In this document: in pieces, positions 17,624 through 26,778 of the stretch
How positions within the stretch are numbered: the stretch's first letter is position 1
Layout of the letters: every line of letters starts with the position of its first letter
From: JBBDQZ01 sp040905705
GTDB taxonomy: Bacteria; Bacteroidota; Rhodothermia; Balneolales; Natronogracilivirgulaceae
DNA length: 64,000 bases
NCBI GenBank assembly: GCA_040905705.1
Contig: JBBDQZ010000076.1
Location: 1 to 64,000 of the forward strand
Reading direction: 5' to 3'
The notes under the pieces: generated by a model
What the model was told of the DNA's origin: nothing
Databases searched by the model: none
The model's input: the letters and a program-made list of their open reading frames with translations, nothing else
Made by a program: the position numbers and the translations under genes

Positions 17624-18332
17624 TCTGCAATATATTGATAATCGTATTGACGAACTCAAACGGTTGCGGGGTGACCTGCCGGAAGAGATTCTGGACATTG
17701 AAACAGAAATCACCCGATTGGAAACCCGTATTAAGCGCGCGAAAGCGGAGATAAAAGATCTTTCGGTTGAAAAAGGAACACTTGAACTGGAGATTACTGA
17801 TGCGGACAGTCTCATTACTAAATATGAGGAGCAGCAACTGTCGGTCCGCAACAATCGTGAATACGATGCATTGACCAAAGAGATAGAGTCCCAGAAACAG
17901 ATCAAGGAGAATGACCAGTCCCGTCTCGAGGAAATTGCACTTCAGGTGACCGAACTTGAGAACTCGGTTGAAGAAAATGAGTCCGTGCTGGAAGAAACCA
18001 GCAAGCTTCTTGATGACAAGAAAAATAATCTGGACAAACTGATTGAAAACACCCGAAAGGAAGAAGAGGAGTTGATAAAAAAGCGCAATGAAGCGGTTAA
18101 AAATCTCGACTCCCGTTATCTCAGAAGTTATGAGCGATTGCGTAAAGGATTGAACAACGGAATGGCTGTAGTGGCCATGGAAAAGGGCTCCAGCTTGGGG
18201 ATGATGCTCCCGCCACAGGTACAGGTGGAAGTACGAAGAAAGAACAAGATTATTTTTGACGAAAATTCAGGACGCATTGTTGTTGATCCCAGCTTTTTTG
18301 AAGAGGCCCGTAAACAACTGAATATCAGTTAG
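17595..18332 (+). CDS. COG1579-family coiled-coil protein with degenerate zinc ribbon
   Basis: A 245-residue cytoplasmic protein. Residues 1-180 are a long charged coiled-coil hairpin. The C-terminal 60 residues have the fold and the LPPQ landmark (205-208) of the C4 zinc ribbon found in this family (the RING/zinc-ribbon partner of Nif3-like genes). However, the protein contains no cysteine. The positions normally CxxC before LPPQ read GSSLG, and the second CxxCGRI motif reads DENSGRI (222-228). Metal binding is therefore lost although the shape seems kept. It overlaps the Nif3-like gene by 29 bases, a common pairing. Function is unknown. Confidence 0.88.
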   Translation: MIDVLQNLTNLQYIDNRIDELKRLRGDLPEEILDIETEITRLETRIKRAKAEIKDLSVEKGTLELEITDADSLITKYEEQQLSVRNNREYDALTKEIESQKQIKENDQSRLEEIALQVTELENSVEENESVLEETSKLLDDKKNNLDKLIENTRKEEEELIKKRNEAVKNLDSRYLRSYERLRKGLNNGMAVVAMEKGSSLGMMLPPQVQVEVRRKNKIIFDENSGRIVVDPSFFEEARKQLNIS

Positions 18333-18380
18333 GGAAATAAAGATACAAAATCTTTGTCTCCGGTCGTTATTATGGTGAAC

Positions 18381-18777
18381 AGGATTGCCGGGTAATCGCC
18401 TTTCCCGTTTGTTTTCAATCGGGAAGGGAGGAAAGTCCGAACACCTGCGGACACCGCGCCCCGGGAATTCCGGGGAGTTTCACTTTGTGAAACATGGATA
18501 GTGCCACAGAAAGCAAACCGCTTCGACGGCTTCTACGGAGGCTTCCGGAGTAAGGGTGAAAAGGTGGGGTAAGAGCCCACCGCCTGTTTTGGTAACAGAA
18601 CAGGGCAGGGTAAACCCCGCGGGGTGCAAGGCCAAGTATGGTAGTGTGTTGTCCGTCACTATACTACCGGGTAGGCCGCTTGATCTCATCAGTAATGATG
18701 AGACCAGATAAATGATTACCGGTTTGTTTTTCGGCTTGCCGGAAGCAAACTACAGAATTCGGCTTACAGGCAATCCT
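18381..18777 (+). ncRNA. rnpB: RNase P RNA (bacterial type A)
   Basis: The catalytic RNA of RNase P, which trims tRNA 5' ends. The universally conserved GAGGAAAGTCCGAACAC is at 18429-18445. The ends AGGATTGCC (18381-18389) and GGCAATCCT (18769-18777) pair to form helix P1. The GGGTGCAAGGCCAA region and the 3' segment AGAATTCGGCTTACAGG match P4/P5 and J2/4 landmarks. The length of about 397 bases is normal. A T-rich run just after P1 probably ends transcription. It lies between the COG1579 gene and convergent smpB. Confidence 0.96.
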
Positions 18778-18832
18778 GATCTTTTATTTTTTGATGTGAA
18801 ACCGGGCCCGGTATAATCCGCCAAAACCCACA

Positions 18833-19315
18833 TTAACCACCCATTCGTGCTTTTTTGATCTCCCGATCCATATCCCGGCGCACATCTTTTTCTGCAATAC
18901 TCGCCCTTTTGTCATATTTCTTTTTCCCCTTGGCCAGACCCAGTTCCATTTTGGCCAGCCCTCTTGTAAAATAAAGCTTTAGCGGAACCAGAGTGATTCC
19001 TTTTTGTGATATTGCCCGGTCTATTTTCCGAATTTCATCTTTGTGAAGCAATAATTTGCGTTCTCTGCGAGGTTCATGGTTATTATATGAGCCCTGGTCA
19101 AAAGGTTTAATATAAAAGTCCTTCAGCCACACCTCCCCGTTTTTCATATAGGCGAAAGCATCACCGAAGCTCGCGTTACCGAGTCGTAGCGATTTAACCT
19201 CTGTTCCTGTTAGTGCAATACCGGTTTCAACCGAATTCAGTATGGTGAATTCATGCCGGGCTTTGCGGTTTTGGATGGAGGGGGTTCCTGATTTTTGAGT
19301 ATTGTTGGAGGTCAT
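18833..19315 (-). CDS. smpB: SsrA-binding protein SmpB
   Basis: SmpB binds tmRNA and delivers it to stalled ribosomes for trans-translation and tagging of incomplete proteins for ClpXP. The 160-residue protein contains ARHEFTILNSVETGIALTGTEVKSLR, the oligonucleotide-binding barrel, GLAKGKKKYDKR and the basic C-terminal tail DMDREIKKARMGG, which enters the mRNA channel. It is the last gene of a leftward series starting with the glycosyltransferase at 24.8 kb. The tmRNA gene itself is not in the window. Confidence 0.97.
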   Translation of the reverse strand: MTSNNTQKSGTPSIQNRKARHEFTILNSVETGIALTGTEVKSLRLGNASFGDAFAYMKNGEVWLKDFYIKPFDQGSYNNHEPRRERKLLLHKDEIRKIDRAISQKGITLVPLKLYFTRGLAKMELGLAKGKKKYDKRASIAEKDVRRDMDREIKKARMGG

Positions 19316-19381
19316 GAGATAGAATCTGACTAAAGGTGATATATGGATTTGTAAATTCCGGTTGGATGGCCCGGAACCCGG

Positions 19382-19777
19382 TTACTCTGCCACTCCTTCA
19401 GGTATATCCCGGCCCATTTGTCGATAGATGCCTTCAATCAAATCGATATGTTCCTGAGCCTGGGTGTTATCATCGTCCAGTTCGAGTACTCGTCGAAAGT
19501 GCCGCAGGGCGCTTGCCATTCGATCACTCATAGCCAGGTGATCTGCTTCGTGGGTCAGATAATGGCCATAAGCAAGATGAGCCTGTACTTTCAAGCGGTG
19601 TGTTATCAGGGAGTCCTGGTCAGATTTCCGAAGGGTATTAATGGCTTCTTCGTATTGGTTTTCGTCTAATAGACGATTAATGTTGGCCTCGTAACTTTCC
19701 GGCTCCGTATCGGAGCATGAGAAAAGAAGAACAGACATCAGTAACGGAGCAGAAAAACGGAGTAACTTCATATTCAT
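19382..19777 (-). CDS. small TPR-like lipoprotein
   Basis: A 131-residue predicted lipoprotein. The signal segment ends in the lipobox LLFSC with Cys21; translation may begin at Met1 or Met3. The rest is helical with TPR-like spacing (the repeat around ALRHFRRVLELDDDNTQAQE is clearest) and is probably anchored at a membrane facing the periplasm. One base separates its start from the stop of the upstream site-2 protease gene, so they are co-transcribed. Specific function is unknown. Confidence 0.8.
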   Translation of the reverse strand: MNMKLLRFSAPLLMSVLLFSCSDTEPESYEANINRLLDENQYEEAINTLRKSDQDSLITHRLKVQAHLAYGHYLTHEADHLAMSDRMASALRHFRRVLELDDDNTQAQEHIDLIEGIYRQMGRDIPEGVAE

Positions 19778-19778
19778 A

Positions 19779-20966
19779 TCATGTAAAATATATTGGGTTT
19801 GGGCTAATACAAAGAAAAAAGATAATCATACATAACCAGCCGAGGATTTTCCTTCCAGGCGTGAGTGGGTGTTCATCTATAACGGGCGGATGTTCTATTC
19901 TGACCAGGAAGACAATAAACAATGCCCAAAATATCCAGATAGTGAATCCAGAAAAACGGTTGGAATCAAATAATGCCAGAAGGAACATAGTCAGAAATAA
20001 TACAATAGCCCACCCGCTGAAAGTCCATGTTTTTTGCCTCTGAAATCCGCGATCCATGAGAATCAATGAAAGCAAAGCCCAGATTATCCATGTTGTAAGA
20101 TTCAACGGCACATCATAACCGGCAAGAATAGTCTTGATCAATGGCACTGCTCCGAGTCCGGCCAGTATCATAACGGCAATGAAAAAAATACGTGCAATAA
20201 GACGGTGTCGACGGTACCCTGTCAAAGTGTACAGAATGTGTCCACCATCGAGTTGTCCCACGGGAAGCAGGTTTAAAGCAGTAAAAAACAGTCCGAGCCA
20301 ACCCGCAAAAAGAAAGGGGTAATGGTAGAGTTCCCACATCGGGGGGACGTTGTCGAAAAACGATGCTAACAGTGAAAAAAGCAGTGTGTTTCCAAGGACC
20401 ATGACCTCTTGCTGGTTGTTATTTTCATCGGATACCAGCTTGTCGGGAAAAGATCCGTGCTCTGAGATATATTCATTCAGTGTTTCATGCCCGGTGAAAT
20501 TTTGCATGTAATCCGGATCAGGGAGCGTGATAAAACCGTAAAGCAAAATGATGAGTGCGATAATGAACCCACTGATGGGCCCGGCCGCACCCACGTCAAA
20601 CATCTTAATGGAATCCTGTATCTGGCTTTTAATTCGAATAATGGCACCCAGTGTGCCAATGGGGGAAAGAGGAAAAGGAATAAAAAAGGGAAGTGTCGCG
20701 GTAATACGGTGTCGAACCGCAGCAAAATAGTGGCCAAATTCGTGGACCGTTAAAAAGCCAAGTAAAAGTATTGCAAACAAGACCCCTTCCCAAAATACCA
20801 TCTCTTTGAGATGGTAAAATCCGGTGCCTGATAACAGGTCAACCCCCTCTGGTAATGCCGCTGTGTGGCCGACAAATAATGTACCGGCAACAGATACCGA
20901 GATGAAAGTTAATAGAAAGAGTAACGTATGGCGAAAAATGATCCATAAGCTTAATTCATTATGCAC
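19779..20966 (-). CDS. site-2 protease family (M50) membrane metalloprotease
   Basis: A 395-residue polytopic membrane protein with about eight hydrophobic segments. The zinc-peptidase motif HEFGH occurs at about residues 74-78 inside a membrane helix, and the second motif LPVGQLDGGH supplies the Asp ligand. These are the S2P intramembrane protease signatures, with Leu in place of the usual Asn before the Pro. It lacks the PDZ domain of RseP, so it is closer to the large YwhC/FtsH-like M50 group. Substrate unknown. It is tightly clustered with the lipoprotein gene and 17 bases after arginine deiminase. Confidence 0.9.
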   Translation of the reverse strand: MHNELSLWIIFRHTLLFLLTFISVSVAGTLFVGHTAALPEGVDLLSGTGFYHLKEMVFWEGVLFAILLLGFLTVHEFGHYFAAVRHRITATLPFFIPFPLSPIGTLGAIIRIKSQIQDSIKMFDVGAAGPISGFIIALIILLYGFITLPDPDYMQNFTGHETLNEYISEHGSFPDKLVSDENNNQQEVMVLGNTLLFSLLASFFDNVPPMWELYHYPFLFAGWLGLFFTALNLLPVGQLDGGHILYTLTGYRRHRLIARIFFIAVMILAGLGAVPLIKTILAGYDVPLNLTTWIIWALLSLILMDRGFQRQKTWTFSGWAIVLFLTMFLLALFDSNRFSGFTIWIFWALFIVFLVRIEHPPVIDEHPLTPGRKILGWLCMIIFFLCISPNPIYFT

Positions 20967-20983
20967 AAATTACCTCCGGTTAT

Positions 20984-22276
20984 TCAAACTGGTTCAAGAT
21001 GACGGTTAATGGGAAGAGTCATGCATCGGGCACCACCCCGGCCACGGCATAGCTCGTTTCCCTGAAATGAAATGGCGATCTTTCCGGAAGAATCCGGATC
21101 AAATGGACGGTCATTGTATATGTCGTTAAACTCATGTTGATTCATAATGCGGTATCCATGCCTGGCAAGTGCGTCAAAGGTGTTCGTGTTGCGATCGTAA
21201 CCGACCACTATCCCGGGAGCCAATGCAAAAATGTTGGCACCATCGGTCCACTGTTCCCGGAATTGGTTGGTTATATTATCCCCACCACAGTTTATGAAAG
21301 TAAGTGAACGTTCCAGTAACTCTTCCAGTGTTTGTTTCAGGGACTTTTTCTGTTCAACTACTATTCGCCCGTTCAAGTGGGAAAATATCGATATGTTGTC
21401 GGTTCGGTCTGTGATGGCCGGAGGAAAGACAATGCATTCATCCGGACTTGCGAAGGTAAAAATGGTATCCAGATGCATGGATGATCGATGTTTGGGGATA
21501 TCTACAGCGATCACGTGGTGAACTCCACGCTTAAGAAGCTGATGGGTGATGCTCATCAGGCCGCTGAAAGTGGTACGTTCACTCATGCCGATCATCACAA
21601 TCTCCGGAGATACGACCAGTATGTCTCCGCCCTCCACACTATCCTGTTTGCCAATGCGGATGATGTTGTGCGGCCCGGCGGGACGGTGGATTTGCGTACC
21701 ATCCGGACCGGTTTTTTGTTCGATGCCCTCTGTATTGTTCGGCAAAAGAAAATACCTGACTACTGTTTCCATCAGCAGGAACTCACGGATTCTTGCCGGC
21801 TTGGCGGCTCTGGAAATGATGAACAGTTCGTTGACAACAGCGGCCAGGTCACGGGTGAATAGCAGGTTGGGTGCCGGATCAAGAGAGATGTTTGAGATTT
21901 CCGGTGTTGAACCGGTGATGATGAAGTCAAGCAGGGACGCCGGCTCCAGGTGCAACAGTTGATCGTGGAGCAGGGAAAGGCCGCTTGCCGGGAAAGAACG
22001 GATCAGTTCATCGATATAAAACCGGCGGGCCTGGTCATTGGTAAAAGTTTCCAGTGCGAGATCACAGATCTCAAAAACCTGACTTCGATCGGGCAGAGAA
22101 GTACGGATGATCTCGATCAAATCGAGATGTTCCTGTTGGGCATCCGCTTCGAAAATGATGTCGTCAAACAGAAGCTGTTCTCGAATCTCCGGATTGACGA
22201 GAGAGACTTCTTTTCCCGGAGTGTGAACAATGACGGCTTCCAGCCGGCCCGTTTCAGAATGAACCTGTATTTTCAT
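20984..22276 (-). CDS. arcA: arginine deiminase
   Basis: The predicted enzyme hydrolyses arginine to citrulline and ammonia. The 430-residue protein has the guanidine-modifying fold: VHTPGKEV near the N-terminus, LLFDDI, the VEGGD motif, the MHLDTIFT histidine motif and the nucleophilic cysteine C418 in GRGGARCMTLPINR. Length and motifs fit ArcA rather than a short deiminase-like protein. No ornithine carbamoyltransferase, carbamate kinase or arginine transporter is nearby, so it may serve acid resistance or arginine turnover rather than a full ADI pathway. It precedes the site-2 protease gene by 17 bases. Confidence 0.9.
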   Translation of the reverse strand: MKIQVHSETGRLEAVIVHTPGKEVSLVNPEIREQLLFDDIIFEADAQQEHLDLIEIIRTSLPDRSQVFEICDLALETFTNDQARRFYIDELIRSFPASGLSLLHDQLLHLEPASLLDFIITGSTPEISNISLDPAPNLLFTRDLAAVVNELFIISRAAKPARIREFLLMETVVRYFLLPNNTEGIEQKTGPDGTQIHRPAGPHNIIRIGKQDSVEGGDILVVSPEIVMIGMSERTTFSGLMSITHQLLKRGVHHVIAVDIPKHRSSMHLDTIFTFASPDECIVFPPAITDRTDNISIFSHLNGRIVVEQKKSLKQTLEELLERSLTFINCGGDNITNQFREQWTDGANIFALAPGIVVGYDRNTNTFDALARHGYRIMNQHEFNDIYNDRPFDPDSSGKIAISFQGNELCRGRGGARCMTLPINRHLEPV

Positions 22277-22334
22277 GGTTGTTTGGGTAGGCTCCTACGG
22301 CATATGGCACCTGTAATTCCAGACGGATCATAAA

Positions 22335-24815
22335 TCAGGTTTGCAAATACGGATTGAATGTTTTGGCAAGTGAGATAAATTGGTTCGATTGATCACGGTT
22401 TCCGTTCCGACGATGAATTTCCGCAGCGGACAGGAGGACTTCCGGATGGGTTGGTATGCGTTCGGTCATTTTTGTCAGTAATTCTGCAGCCCATTTGTAG
22501 TCTTTTTCGCCGATAGCGATCTTCAATCGGTAAAGTTCAAAATCTGCCGGCAATTCCGTTACGTCAGGTCGGGTACCTTGACCGGATGCGCTGTGTTCAT
22601 CAAACCGGCCAGAGTCCATAGGCTGTTCAATTTCGATTGCCTGTATGTTGTCGTCCAATTTCTTCAAATACAACTTGCATCGCGAATAAATCGTCCGTTC
22701 AAAGTAAAAAGCGATGAGATCATGATAAAGCTGGATATCGGGCGGATGGGAATCCAGTTGCTGCTCCAGGTGCCGTAGCGTCTCCCGCTGATTAGCGGCC
22801 ATCATCAGGCGAATCAGTGCCTTCAGATCATCATAAGGAAACGCTGAATGGAATATTCGCGTTTTTTGCTCACTGGTGAACAGCTCATGAAAATAATCCA
22901 GCAAATGTTTTTCAGGATAGAACAGGTTGATGATGTTACCGAGCAATACAAGTTGTCGTAGCGGATCATCTTCGACGTGCTCAGCTGGAAATGGTGGCTC
23001 GAGATTCCAGTGTTTGTGAAATCGGGCGGCATTATGCCAGTATGCCTTGCTTCGCATGGAAAGTCCGAGATCACCGGTTGTTTGTCCGGAATAGTGTGTA
23101 ACCTGTTGCTGTTCGTCAACGACAATGCGGAATCCCTTTTTTTGTAGTCGACAGCAAAAATCGGCATCATCAAAGTAGGCCAACCCGTATTCTTTACTCA
23201 TGGTCAGCCCGGGTTCATTCCGGAATGCCATGCAATATCCATCAACAAAATCGACTTCTTTGTAAAGATCGTTATGATTTTGATGGTTCTCCACCCGAAT
23301 GGAGGAACCTTCATCTATATCCTGGGGCTCGTCGGCATAAGTATGTGAAGATGCAATGCGCTCGATTAATTGGGCACGATGCCAGGTACGATCGGCTTTG
23401 GGCGTGACAAGTCCGATATCGGGATTTTTTTCAATGATTTGGGCTAAACGTGCAGGAACAGGATTTTTCAGTATTACATCGTTATGCATAACGACTACGC
23501 AACCTTTACCGGCTTTGGCTAGCCCCTGATTAACGGCAGCGGCAAATCCGAGATTTTGATCATTGGTCAATACGGTCAAAGGCAGTTTCTTGCGCAACAA
23601 TTGATCAAGGTATTCCGGGGTGTCGTCGACCGAGCCGTTATCTATGACAATCACTTGCGTGTGACCGGGAGAGGTAAAACGGAAGACAGAAGTCAGGCAC
23701 TCTTCAAGAAGGGGACGACGGTTGGTTGCCGTCGGAATGATGATGGTTATATGTGGCTGGTTGTGAATTTCCTCATCTGAAGCGTCGGATAAGGCTTCAG
23801 GTTCACGGGTTGTAGGTTCGGGTTCAGGAGAAATGATGTTGGGCCCGGGAATGGATGATTCAGCATCCGGATCGCCTTCAGAAAGTTGAGCGTCTGATTC
23901 AGGTTGTGTTCCGGACGGAGTTTTATCGGGGTCAACGGGGATGGCAACTGTAGTGTTAAGAGAAGACTCTGCATTATCTGATGACGCTGAAAATGGCAAA
24001 GAATCTTCATAATAATCATCACGATCGGTATAATCATAGGAGCGAAGCATTTCCAATGCCTGTTCGATCACTACTTCAGACAGTCCAGAGGTCCGGAGCA
24101 GTGTCAAAACAAGTTCGGATTTCTCATAACCGGTTAAAATCCGGGGGCTGTTGTCCCCGGTTGAAAAAGGCTTGACAATTAGTGCCGGGCCGGAAAATTC
24201 GTTCAAACGAAGTGCCCATTCAAAAGCATGATGCGATGTATGATGCGGATCTATAAAAAATTGGTCAGGCTGGATTTTTTCAAGATCGAAAATAAAATTT
24301 CGCTCGAAAGGCAGCCCCCCTTCTTCGATCTGTTTCAGCCATCCGGTGGCCGATTCCGTGCTCCATTTTGAGATGGTCTGCAAGCGCTGTGTCTTATCCG
24401 AATTTGGGCCGGTTTCCGGGACTGATAAGTTGGATTTGCCATCAAAATCGGTGGCCACAACGGCATCGGATGAAGAAAGGGCAGTTAATGTATCGGATAA
24501 TTGATCTGCATCAACCGTTTCAAGGGATTCCGGAATCCATAAAAATCTTCCATGTACCTGTTCGAGAATAGCATTAATACTATTGCCACGACCCCTTGCC
24601 GGTTGCTGTTCGTAATACCAGGATTGATTGTGCTGATAATGCTCAATCATGGAACGAATAGTCTCCGCGCTACCATCCGTAGAATGATCATCAATAAAAA
24701 TGAATTCACAAGGAATGCGATGGATAGCATAAAGAGCTCTGAGTGTTGGTTTAATCCACTCTATCTTGTTGTGAAACACACAAATGACAGATAATGTCGG
24801 GGCTGGCGTATGCAC
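22335..24815 (-). CDS. two-domain family 2 glycosyltransferase with TPR-like tail
   Basis: An 826-residue protein with two GT-A family 2 domains. The first (about 6-250) begins LSVICVFHNKIEWI and has the FIDDHSTDGSA motif. A poorly conserved acidic linker (about 270-350, rich in Ser, Pro and Glu) follows. The second (about 352-610) begins HITIIIPTATNRRPLLEE and contains VIDNGSVDDT, the NLGFAAAVNQG motif and HNDV. The C-terminal 170 residues are helical with TPR-like repeats. The architecture resembles glycan-polymer or glycoprotein-assembly transferases. The sugar and acceptor are unknown. It heads the leftward operon running to smpB. Confidence 0.86.
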   Translation of the reverse strand: MHTPAPTLSVICVFHNKIEWIKPTLRALYAIHRIPCEFIFIDDHSTDGSAETIRSMIEHYQHNQSWYYEQQPARGRGNSINAILEQVHGRFLWIPESLETVDADQLSDTLTALSSSDAVVATDFDGKSNLSVPETGPNSDKTQRLQTISKWSTESATGWLKQIEEGGLPFERNFIFDLEKIQPDQFFIDPHHTSHHAFEWALRLNEFSGPALIVKPFSTGDNSPRILTGYEKSELVLTLLRTSGLSEVVIEQALEMLRSYDYTDRDDYYEDSLPFSASSDNAESSLNTTVAIPVDPDKTPSGTQPESDAQLSEGDPDAESSIPGPNIISPEPEPTTREPEALSDASDEEIHNQPHITIIIPTATNRRPLLEECLTSVFRFTSPGHTQVIVIDNGSVDDTPEYLDQLLRKKLPLTVLTNDQNLGFAAAVNQGLAKAGKGCVVVMHNDVILKNPVPARLAQIIEKNPDIGLVTPKADRTWHRAQLIERIASSHTYADEPQDIDEGSSIRVENHQNHNDLYKEVDFVDGYCMAFRNEPGLTMSKEYGLAYFDDADFCCRLQKKGFRIVVDEQQQVTHYSGQTTGDLGLSMRSKAYWHNAARFHKHWNLEPPFPAEHVEDDPLRQLVLLGNIINLFYPEKHLLDYFHELFTSEQKTRIFHSAFPYDDLKALIRLMMAANQRETLRHLEQQLDSHPPDIQLYHDLIAFYFERTIYSRCKLYLKKLDDNIQAIEIEQPMDSGRFDEHSASGQGTRPDVTELPADFELYRLKIAIGEKDYKWAAELLTKMTERIPTHPEVLLSAAEIHRRNGNRDQSNQFISLAKTFNPYLQT

Positions 24816-25004
24816 GATGGAAAATTTGTAACTGATTTGTAATGTTCAACAGGCAATATACTATGATATTTCGCCGTAGTCGAGAACCGTGTTCATTTTG
24901 AGTGGACAATGAAAGGGATATATAACGGGAGGAATATTCTATATGGACAGCATAAAAGTTGAATTTTTTGTAAATTGCAGGAGTATATTAAATCTAAATT
25001 TAGA

Positions 25005-26603
25005 ATGATTTCTGTGCAAAATAATGGAATTGCTACGGCGGTAACTTCCAGACGTACGTTCGCCATCATATCCCATCCCGATGCCGGTAAAACCACGTTG
25101 ACCGAAAAACTTTTGCTCTATGGAGGCGCGATTCATGAGGCCGGTTCCATCAAGCAAAGAAAAGCGACCCGGCATGCCGCCTCAGACTGGATGGCGATTG
25201 AACAGGAGCGTGGTATTTCCGTGACCTCATCTGTTCTGCGGTTTGAGAAAGACGGTATCCGGTACAATCTGCTGGATACGCCTGGCCACAAAGATTTTTC
25301 TGAAGATACTTTTCGGACTCTCATTGCAGCCGATTCTGCCCTGATGGTGATCGACGTCGCTAAAGGAGTTGAAGAACAGACCGAAAAATTATTTGAAGTA
25401 TGCCGGCTGCGGAAAATTCCGGTGATCACTTTTGTGAATAAATGCGACCGCCCCGGTATGGATCCGCTGGAAGTGCTGAGTAATATTGAAAGCAAGCTTG
25501 GAATCACGGCGATTCCGGCAAGCTGGCCGCTCGGCTATGCCGCTGACTTTCAGGGAGTTTATGATCTGATTGGCAAGGAACTTCATTTGTACAAAAAGAA
25601 CAGACACGGAGTGCATAAAGCCGATGCTGAATTGATGTTGCTTGAAGAAGGGCTGAAAAAGAGTACGCTGGGAGATGGGTTCAGAAATGAGTATATGGAA
25701 GAAGTATCTCTTATCAGTGATGAGTTTGATAACATGGACAAAGAAAAGTTCGGGAAAGGGGAAGCTACTCCCGTCTTTTTTGGATCGGCATTAAACAATT
25801 TCGGGCTCGATCTTTTTTTGAACTATTTTTCCCGGCTGGCTCCGCCTCCGCAGTCCTATATGGCAGACCATGGGGAGATGCATCAACTTGAAAAAGACTT
25901 TTCCGGTTTTGTGTTCAAGCTTCAGGCTAACATGAATCCCGACCATCGGGATTGTACGGCATTTGTACGGGTGGCTTCCGGAATATTCAAGCGGGGGATG
26001 GAAGTAACACTTGCAGATAATGGCCGAAAAATTCGTATGACGACACCGCATAGCCTGATGGGAGAGGAACGAACGCTGCTGGATGTTGCCTACCCCGGCG
26101 ATATTGTTGCACTGTTCAATCCCGGCGATTTCCGTATCGGGAGCACACTGTATGCTGAGGACCCCGTAAATTTTGATGTGATTCCATTGTTTTCACCGGA
26201 GCATTTTCGCAAGGCGTCCTCCATGGATCCGTTCAAGAGAAAACAATTGAGAGAAGGACTCAAGCAGCTTTCTGAAGAGGGTGTGGTCAATGTATTTGAA
26301 ATGCCGCATGGTGTAGGCAATGAATTGTTGTTGGGAACGGTCGGGGCGCTACAGTTTGAAGTGGTGGAACATCGTATGAAGACCGAGTACAAAGCTGATA
26401 TATCTCTGAGCCCTACTTCCTACATGGCGGCACGCTGGCTTCCGGAAGACAAGGAAGTCATTGCGAAACTGAAATCGGCGTATTCGACCAGTGTGACATT
26501 TGATATTGAGGGCAATCCGATAGTACTGTTTGAAAGTATGTATGCATTGAATTCAGCTATCGAATCGGTCGGAGAAGAGAATTTACTTAAATTCAAAAAG
26601 TAA
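25005..26603 (+). CDS. prfC: peptide chain release factor 3
   Basis: RF3 is the GTPase that recycles class I release factors after translation termination. Domains are the G domain with P-loop HPDAGKTT, the RF3-type segment GGAIHEAGSI, switch motif DTPGHKDF and NKCD, then a beta-barrel domain II and a C-terminal domain ending in the ARWLPEDKEVI region. I chose the ATG at 25005; an upstream TTG at 24975 in the same frame is possible but lacks a good ribosome site at the right distance. Length is 532 residues, normal for the family. It is divergent from the glycosyltransferase. Confidence 0.96.
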   Translation: MISVQNNGIATAVTSRRTFAIISHPDAGKTTLTEKLLLYGGAIHEAGSIKQRKATRHAASDWMAIEQERGISVTSSVLRFEKDGIRYNLLDTPGHKDFSEDTFRTLIAADSALMVIDVAKGVEEQTEKLFEVCRLRKIPVITFVNKCDRPGMDPLEVLSNIESKLGITAIPASWPLGYAADFQGVYDLIGKELHLYKKNRHGVHKADAELMLLEEGLKKSTLGDGFRNEYMEEVSLISDEFDNMDKEKFGKGEATPVFFGSALNNFGLDLFLNYFSRLAPPPQSYMADHGEMHQLEKDFSGFVFKLQANMNPDHRDCTAFVRVASGIFKRGMEVTLADNGRKIRMTTPHSLMGEERTLLDVAYPGDIVALFNPGDFRIGSTLYAEDPVNFDVIPLFSPEHFRKASSMDPFKRKQLREGLKQLSEEGVVNVFEMPHGVGNELLLGTVGALQFEVVEHRMKTEYKADISLSPTSYMAARWLPEDKEVIAKLKSAYSTSVTFDIEGNPIVLFESMYALNSAIESVGEENLLKFKK

Positions 26604-26778
26604 GAGCTCATCTGGTCACATGATGTTCGGTTTTGTAGAGACGCAGGTGTTACTCCGGACGGGTAGCTCTATCGAAAAACGAGACCATTTCTGTTCTGTA
26701 CATGTAAGGATTCCACAGTTACCTGATCTTGTGTAATATGTAATATTTCGATGTGGATGAACTCATGGATGAACAATT

